DNA from: Nissolia schottii
Lineage: Eukaryota; Streptophyta; Magnoliopsida; Fabales; Fabaceae
Reading direction: 5' to 3'
DNA length: 64,000 bases
Assembly (NCBI GenBank): GCA_003254905.1
Contig: QANU01107820.1
Location: 207,390 to 271,389, forward strand
Shown: in pieces, positions 57,201 to 64,000 of the stretch
Numbering within the stretch: position 1 is the first letter of the stretch
Layout: every line of letters starts with the position of its first letter
Made by a program: the position numbers and the translations under genes
Notes under the pieces: model-generated
What the model was told of the DNA's origin: nothing
Seen by the model: only the letters and a program-made list of their open reading frames with translations
Database searches by the model: none

Positions 57201-60200
57201 CTGGAGTCAACGCTTGGTAATCATTTTATCTAATTTCTTACTTCCCTTTGACTTCAGGAAATAAGATGGTCCCTGATGTCATTGTAAACAATTTCTTATT
57301 ATTCCAAGTAGTTGTAAAGGCTGATTTGAGTGCCTAGTTCAACGTCACCAACATTTATACTTTAGTAGTGACTAACTTGAAGACTTAAGTGATATGGCAT
57401 GCTATGGGTGTAAGCTTTGCATATCATCTGCCCATATTAGTTGGCAGATGCCTTGTCATGATGAAAGACATTATGTAGGAGCTCTTCTGTATGATGATTG
57501 ATAGTGTCTATATGACTCTTTCATCTCTATCCTTTCAGAAACCTTCATGGGAGAAGGCAGCTATACTAATAAAAGAGAGGTACATTATTTTATAATGTTT
57601 CTACCTAACTTCCAAGAAATTACACTTTAGAAAGCCCACTCCGTTATCTCCTTTCTTTAATTGCTAATTATCTTAGCACCACTCTACAAATCCAATCTCC
57701 CTTATGTACATTTCTATGCAGTTATGATCCAGAAATCGATGGCCGTATTGTTATGGGGAAGGTAGATTGCACTCAAGAAGGAGATTTATGCAGGAGGTAC
57801 AATTAACATTCATAATTTTTTTCTTGCTATTTTTATCTTCTTCCCTTAATATTTCAGTCGTCAATTTGAAGTTCAAGTTTCTATCTTGTTTAAGTTTCCT
57901 ATCTTATATTGAAACTTTTCACCTTGGACAAAAGTACGGACAACATAAACTATAAAGGCAATGACACTAATATGGTTGGAGTTGGGTTAGAGCAAAGAAA
58001 CGGGGTAACTCTCTTGTTACCTGGTTTGGTTCTCACCATCGTTGGGGATTAAGTGAAACATAATGATGTGTCATGTGTGGTTATTAAAAATCGCTGATTC
58101 ATCATTATTACCTTTATTACAATGTACTTTTCATCAATTTGTCAATCAAATCACTTTTTAACTTACAGGAAATTAAAACTGGGGGATATATTTTCAAAAT
58201 GCATATATTATGCTAATTAGAGTATTTTTTTACACCAAAAATAATAATAAAAAAAAGATAGCATCATTCAACTAATATCTCAACTAATAAGCACTATTTA
58301 TTAAGCAGACAATTCCTATTGTGAGACTTCGTATTTTACCTTTTTTTACTTCCTATTTTATTTAAGTTCTGCTAAAAATAAACTTTTACAATTTTCAAGA
58401 TAAGATAGAAACAAGAGTGTTACAGTAGACCCATTTAGGATGTATTTACCATAATGCATCAACTTATAAGCACTACTTATTAAGTACACAGTGGTTATTC
58501 TGATGTCTTGACTTATACTTTTTATTATATAGCCCCTTTTATTTAAGTTCTATTAAAAGTAAACTTTTACACAATTGAGTCAAGCTTAATTATGATGTCT
58601 TCTGGCTTTTGTTATTGAATTGATTGGACAGTATGTACGCAAAATAAAAACGAGGAAGAAGAAAATAACTTTCTTGTTTCTCCTTGTATTATATAATCAA
58701 ATGAACAGAAAATTTTAAATTACATATTCTCCCATTGGCAATTTTTGTTGAGGCATTTGGAAGTAGAAATGTGTAATTTTAAATACCATACCCAAATCTT
58801 CTGTTTTTCTCTTCGCTGTATCTCCACTTGTGGAGAGATTGTACTTTAACTAAGTTGAGGTTTAGATGTTCTCCTCATTTTATTTTCGTTACTCGTATGT
58901 TGCTATTTGTTTCCCAAATAGGGTAATGTAACTTTTTTTCCCTATCTTTCTTGTCCCCTCCATTTTCACGCCTTCCAAAACCAATTGTTTAGTTAGTCTC
59001 TGTAAATTTTCTCCCACATACCATGTATATTTCACAAGAAATGCATCTATTGAAGCTGTTGAAACTACATCTTTGATATGTACCAGAAATAGGATAGGAC
59101 ATCTTAAAAATGCATGGTTTTGTCTCCTTTAGCTTTTAAGATATCATTTTTCTTTCTGTTTATTTTGTCATTGCAGTCAGGAAATATGTCTCGGAGGTTA
59201 TAATCATTTCAAGATTATGTATTGCCATAGACAGATTTCATGAGTTAGGTTTATAGATATGCTTAGCGTACTGTGAAGATAGACACAGGCTTTACACACT
59301 TTATCTACCTGAGCATGAATTTGAAAATACACATTCTTCATCATAATTTGATATTTCCCTTTGTCATTTTTGCTAATTTTTCTATTGTCATTTTCCATCT
59401 ATGCTTCTCCTTTTGCCTTTCATTCATATCCAGGAATCACATACAGGGGTATCCATCAATTCGCATCTTTCGTAAAGGAAGTGATGTCAGGTAATAATAC
59501 AGGATCATTTTTACATTTTATTTTTTAGCAATAATCAGTATGTAACTAATAATCATGTGCTTGTTTATTTGCTTGATATTGCATTTTCCGTGAGTATGAT
59601 ATTATAGTTTTTAGTCCCTCTAAAAAGTTATGGGAATGGCCCTAAAATTCGTGTCTTAAAATTATCGGAATGGGTAGAGTAGTGATGAAAGGCCAAGAGT
59701 AAAGACCGAAGCAGTGAGAAAATGTAAGGGATGCAAGCATTGAAATAGGTAGACCAGCTTAATATTGTAAGAAAGTTCATACGGGATGTGAGTCCTGACC
59801 CATGCAGTAGTAACGGAAGGTAACTTGGGGACTGTTACCAGTACTTTTCTTCCATGAACATCACATTTAATCAATTTACATGTAGGCAATGTCAATTCTA
59901 TTTCAATCTGTGATTATCCCTTGTATTTATTGGTATCTCAATTCATTTTCAGAGATGACCATGGACATCATGAGCATGAGTCCTATTATGGAGATCGTGA
60001 CACAGATAGCCTAGTCAAGGTACACATTATATTTATTTAAATTCATAATTTGAGTTAACATAGTATCTTCTTCATGCTTTTAAATGTACTTAAACATCAT
60101 TTGCCTACCATTAAAGAGTGCAACATGGCTGATATGAAGTATTACACTACAGACAATGGAGAATTTAGTGGCATCTCTCCCTGCAGAATCTAAGAAGCTA

Positions 60201-62643
60201 GCTTTGGAGGATAAGTCCACTGTTACAGATAATGCAAAAAGATCAGTACCATCAGCAGGGGGATGTAGAATTGAAGGATATGTGCGTATCAAAAAGGTAA
60301 AACCCCCCCCCCCCCACCATAGGAATTAATCTATCCTTCTACCGTAATGTGAAGAAAAACTCCTTTGTTGCTTCCTAGTTTTCATATGAGCATGAACTAG
60401 GATTTTCAACATTGCCTACATTGCTCGAGAAATATCTGATACCTTTTATTCCTAGCTGCCCCCCTCTTTCAAAACTGTCTTTTGCTTTTACTAGTTGCTT
60501 CAGTAGATAATATTAAAATATCAGAAATAAATGAAATATGAACTATTTTTTATTTTTTCCTAGATTTTAAATGTCAAGTTGTTAGTCATTCATTTGCCTA
60601 CCCAATAAATTAAGCTTATGGGGGAGTTGTTTACTAACATGGTATGTTATCAAAGCCTCTATAACCCATGATCTAGAGTTTGATCTTTCCCGTCTCCATT
60701 TTTCTAAATAAAATCACGCAAGGTAGGCCAGTCTGTGCATTGTTTAGACTCTTGTGTGAGGAGACATGTTCAAATATAAAGTCATTCACTTGCCTCCATC
60801 CAATAACATAAATTTGTAGAGTTGGTTCATAATATGCTGAATACAAGCCTTTTCACACTCTGCAGGTTCCAGGAGACTTGATAATCTCAGCTAGATCTGA
60901 TGCCCATTCCTTTGATGCTTCTCAAATGAACATGTCACATGTTGTAAACCATCTGTCTTTTGGAAGGAAAGTGTCACCTAGTGTCATGAGTGATGTGAAG
61001 CGCTTGATACCTTATGTTGGTAGCAGCCATGACAGGTTGAATGGACGCTCATTCATCAATACTCGTGATTTAGGAGCAAATGTTACTGTAAGTTGATATT
61101 TTATATAAGAACTTCTAATTTAGTACTAACTTTTCTATTTTAAGCGTTTGACCTTTTATGGTTGGCATCAGCATGTTTGACTGTCTATATTTTAAATGGG
61201 CAACTTATATTGACCTGCATTAGCAAGAGTAAGGGTCCGAGGAGTTCATTTCAAATTGAGACTATAATACCTTATAGTCCTCCAAATCCTTCACTACAAT
61301 GTCAATAATATATATTCCATGTACCATCATGGATTCATGGCACCACTGTACACTACATTGGTGCTTGCCCTTCCTCGTCCCCCAGATCCACTTATATTTT
61401 TTGGTTGTTAACCAACCTAAAATCAATTTAATCAAGACTCTGAATTCATCTAGAAAATTATTGTGATACATCATAAATGCTTCTAGACTTCTGCAGCAAC
61501 AAGCACAGAAATCGATAGAAGTTTTGCTCCCTATGCTTGTTGAAGCTGCATTCAGTAAAAGACCTCCCTATATCTTCAATCTTCTCAATTGTTAGATTCA
61601 CTCTTTAAAATGTTTGGATTTGTTGGAACTAAATATGTTCAGGTTATAATTATCCTGATCTCTGTTTGAAGCACCGAAAAGGGAGACAAACAAAAAGAAA
61701 ACAACATGGAGTGGAGGCAGTAAAAACCATTTAGAAGTTCTCTTAGGTGTTTTTTTGGATAAAAGAATTTCATTAAGAAGAGAACATAATTACATAAAGT
61801 AAGAGGATAAGAAATCTTCTAAAAAGAAACAAGAACATAAACCAAAAAGTAAAACAGTTCAATGGAGTAAAGCTTTCCAATCTTGTAAAATATCTGCTAG
61901 GAAAAATCCTTCAAAGAGATTGTTAGCTTTACACCAAACAATGATAAACGCCTAATCTTCTCCCACAAAACATGATATTCTGAGAAGTTCCCTTAGGTAT
62001 TAGTCTCGGTTGAGATAAAACAACTTATAATTAATACAATCTTTTGTATCAGTTGATGACTCTGGATTGTAGTTATTTCTTTCTGTATGGATACTGACAA
62101 CTAGAGAAATATGAGTGTATTGCAATCAAAATGTTAATAAACTATCTGATATCTGTGTTGTTTTACTGCAGATGGAGCATTATCTTCAGATAGTTAAAAC
62201 AGAGGTGATAACTAGAAAAGCTTACAAATTAGTTGAGGAGTATGAGTATACAGCACATAGCAGTGTGGCACAGAGTTTACACATTCCAGTTGCGAAGTTC
62301 CATCTTGAGCTCTCCCCCATGCAGGTCTGCATGTGTTGATTATAGTTTTGAATAAGTTTATGGTTCCTTTTCAACTTCTTGTTGGTTTACTGTTTGTTTT
62401 TGTGGGCAGGTCTTAATAACAGAAAACCAGAAGTCTTTTTCACATTTTATAACAAATGTCTGCGCTATTATTGGGGGTGTTTTCACGGTTTGTGTCTCAG
62501 ATGTTGTAATTTTAAACTTGTATAATTCACTACTTTTATTGTTGACTTGTCTTCTCTGGTTTCAGGTAGCTGGAATTATGGACTCGATTCTGCACAACAC
62601 TATCAGACTAATTAAAAAAGTTGAGCTTGGCAAGAACTTTTGA
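54289..62643 (+). CDS. PDIL5-4: Protein disulfide isomerase-like 5-4 (ERGIC/thioredoxin fusion), 15 exons
   Basis: Coding exons: 54289-54329, 55041-55131, 55306-55400, 56049-56106, 56829-57013, 57159-57216, 57539-57579, 57722-57796, 59434-59490, 59953-60019, 60153-60296, 60866-61087, 62172-62324, 62410-62487, 62566-62643. All are GT-AG and total 1443 nt, 480 residues, the usual family length. The order is a short cytosolic start (SSKIKSVDFYRKIPRDLTEA), a membrane segment at about 23-44, an ERGIC-type luminal region, a thioredoxin domain with active site WCYWS (Cys170, Ser173), NHIQGYPSIRIFRKGSD, a His-rich HGHHEHESYYGDRDTDS, ERGIC-COPII sequence (SFDASQMNMSHVVNHLSFG, EYEYTAHSSVAQS), a second membrane segment at about 442-466 and the tail KKVELGKNF. 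The CxxS site favours isomerase or mixed-disulfide chemistry over full oxidation. It probably cycles between ER and Golgi. Confidence 0.95.
58268..58590. repeat. Diverged direct repeat in intron 8 of PDIL5-4
   Basis: 'taagcactatttattaag' then 'tatttaagttctgctaaaaa' and 'aaacttttaca' at about 58289-58400 recur at 58471-58575 as 'taagcactacttattaag', 'tatttaagttctattaaaag' and 'aaacttttaca'. Confidence 0.75.
60303..60315. repeat. Poly-C run just after exon 11
   Basis: Thirteen consecutive C start seven bases into intron 11 of PDIL5-4. Such runs are rare in this AT-rich region and are prone to length errors. Confidence 0.9.
61749..61981 (-). mobile_element. Antisense 5'-truncated LINE in intron 12 of PDIL5-4
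   Basis: A T-rich start ('gttttttt') followed by 'ataaaagaatttcattaag' is the complement of a typical plant L1 3' end. The minus strand encodes LWEKIRRLAFIIVWCKANN and DWKALL, like an L1 C-terminal tail. It is flanked by near-identical direct repeats, 'agaagttctcttaggt' (61733-61748) and 'agaagttcccttaggt' (61983-61998), differing at one base, as expected for target duplication. Confidence 0.8.
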
Positions 62644-63593
62644 TGGATAGTTGAAAACTTTAACTAGCGTAGGGCTCTTTATTTTGCTAGAACCAGTTTA
62701 ACTAGGAGGTCTTTTAGAAGATTGTTCTCTATAGGTATGCTATAAAGCATAAAAATGTGACTTTCAAGTTGTTAATTCGATAAAAATGATCTATACAAGG
62801 ATTGCGAGCTACATAACTGCATCCTGGATTTGCCTTTACTAAATTTTTTTGTCCTTCTTATGGTTGAGAAAAAGGCTCTCAGGCCAAAATATGTTTACTT
62901 TATTCATTCATTGTTTATTTCAATGTTCTGTTAAAGTTAGACACTCTCCATGGATTAAGATTGCTCTAGTGTTTTATAGAGCTCACTTCATGTACAATTT
63001 CATTTTCCTCCTACATACCCTTTCCCTCAGCATTCCAAAAATTCCATGGGCCCTACCGTTCTAGTGCATGTTATGTTTGGAAAACCGGTGGGCATACCCT
63101 TGAATCAGTTCTGGCCATCTTAGAAGTGAAAATTTTCACTTGAGACTCGCAGATTTAAAACCAAACATACTACTAGTAGTTATGAGATGATTCTTGAATT
63201 CTTTTGTTTAATTGATTTCTGTCTCTTTCCATTTCATTCCTTCCCTTCTTCTCGTGTAGAGAGGCTTGGCTGCAGAAGGGAGCAACATCAACATCACATC
63301 CAATTGACCCAAGTAAGGCACGAGTAGGTGCTACTTGAGTCTGCTTCAGCAGAACAAATTTAGTACTGTTATAGAAAATAGTTTTATTTCATTTCAAGGC
63401 ATTGAATATTCTTAACACCATCAAGCACGAAACACAAACAAATATCAAACAGCTTCCCATCTTTGAACCAAATACCCAGTTCAATAATACTGAACTCAAA
63501 AGTATAGGAAGCCATAAAAGAAAAAGAAAGAATTTGTTGGGAAAAAAAAAAACAAGTAGAAAAATTATACTCAATCACTCGTATGTACTCTAC
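62644..63593. other. Convergent spacer (3' UTRs)
   Basis: Lies between the stop of PDIL5-4 (plus) and the stop of the phytocyanin gene (minus). It must hold both 3' UTRs. No separate gene could be supported. Confidence 0.6.
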
Positions 63594-64000
63594 TTAGAAA
63601 GATAAAATCAGAACTGAAGCCATGAATGCTCCAAGAGAACCAACAAAGCCGACCAAGATTGAAGAAGCAGCATTATGAGGAGTTTCACTGGCAGGAGCAA
63701 GAGCTGGTGGAGATGGAGCCTCTTGCTGAGCAGGTGCCGGAGTCACCACCGTCGGAGCCGGTGGAGTCCCCACAGTCACTTCTGGCGGTGATGAAGCCCC
63801 TAGCTGTGCAGGTGCCGGTGTAGGAGCTATTGAGCGTGTTGAGAGTGAGGGCAAAGGAGAAGGGGAAGGGGAAGCACTGTTGTTGGTGTTAGAGTTTCTG
63901 TTGCTCCTGTCAGCCATCACAATCACCACCAGCTTCTCATTCTTGAGACAGTTATCTTTGTTTCCGCTTATGAAGTAGTGAGGCCCCGATTGGTTTAGTT
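63594..64000 (-). CDS. Early nodulin-like phytocyanin, GPI-anchored, 3' part (partial)
   Basis: The minus-strand frame enters from the right edge and ends at TAA (63596-63594), giving about 134 residues. The first visible part, SGPHYFISGNKDNCLKNEKLVVIV, is the end of a phytocyanin domain. The Cys of NCLKNEK is the disulfide partner, but the copper-ligand positions read Ser, Asn and Lys where blue copper phytocyanins have Cys, His and Met/Gln, so copper should not bind; that places it among early nodulin-like proteins. A Pro/Ser/Ala/Thr-rich stretch (SPSPSP, APTPAPAQ, TPPAP) follows, typical of arabinogalactan attachment. The end is hydrophobic, SSILVGFVGSLGAFMASVLI, which fits a GPI-anchor signal. 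The ATG near 63914 is internal, because the phytocyanin frame continues upstream. The signal peptide lies outside the window. Confidence 0.88.
   Translation of the reverse strand, partial: LNQSGPHYFISGNKDNCLKNEKLVVIVMADRSNRNSNTNNSASPSPSPLPSLSTRSIAPTPAPAQLGASSPPEVTVGTPPAPTVVTPAPAQQEAPSPPALAPASETPHNAASSILVGFVGSLGAFMASVLILSF

Noticed and set aside
63626-63823. Plus-strand frame opposite the phytocyanin gene
   Set aside because: It is an antisense shadow of the Pro/Ala-rich coding region, whose minus-strand reading continues a phytocyanin domain.
1-64000. CRISPR arrays, bacterial operons, riboswitches
   Set aside because: None was seen; the direct repeats here are microsatellites or transposon parts, and the gene structures are plant nuclear.

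Overview
The window looks like dicot plant nuclear DNA, most likely from a legume such as soybean (Glycine) or a close relative. The reasons are AT-rich spacers, spliced genes with GT-AG introns, a clade-79 UDP-glycosyltransferase cluster, an early nodulin-like phytocyanin, and remnants of MULE, L1 and Ty3/gypsy elements. The species is inferred from gene style; no single sequence proves it. A 742-base run of N at 40519-41260 is an assembly gap.

Layout. 1-9800 is a glycosyltransferase neighbourhood. It holds the 3' end of one UGT79-type gene cut by the window edge (1-462), an intact single-exon paralogue (3514-4893), and two scrambled UGT pseudogene patches (about 7411-7771 and 9588-9792) tied to the first gene by a 1.1 kb segmental copy. 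10170-15609 (minus) is an 8-exon gene for a 591-residue HD-ZIP IV-type START protein with no homeodomain or leucine zipper. 18857-24601 is a 5.7 kb Mutator-like element carrying a degraded plant-mobile-domain gene (plus) and a degraded MuDR transposase (minus) lacking its catalytic centre. 24.6-38.4 kb is gene-poor and holds small inverted-repeat elements, a 5'-truncated L1 and an array of 'catgcacaaactttt' repeats. 38469-39704 is a 3-exon gene resembling VASCULAR-RELATED UNKNOWN PROTEIN. 44102-45330 is a non-autonomous MULE with long terminal inverted repeats and a near-perfect 10-bp target duplication. 45997-46067 is a tRNA-Gly(CCC). 47.2-53.9 kb is a retrotransposon graveyard with an L1 piece, LTR pieces, three LTR copies about 1.17 kb apart, a polypurine tract and a minus-strand Ty3/gypsy pol remnant. 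54289-62643 is a complete 15-exon PDIL5-4-type protein disulfide isomerase gene. 63594-64000 (minus) is the 3' end of an early nodulin-like (phytocyanin) GPI-anchored protein gene running off the window.

The intact genes do not form a pathway; they are ordinary independent plant loci separated by transposon debris. The observations most worth following are the homeodomain-less START gene with every intron in frame, the MULE that pairs a plant-mobile-domain gene with a core-deleted transposase, the compound MULE at 44.1 kb, and the mosaic UGT pseudogenes. For every spliced gene I placed exons by hand from GT/AG signals and checked that the summed coding length keeps frame.
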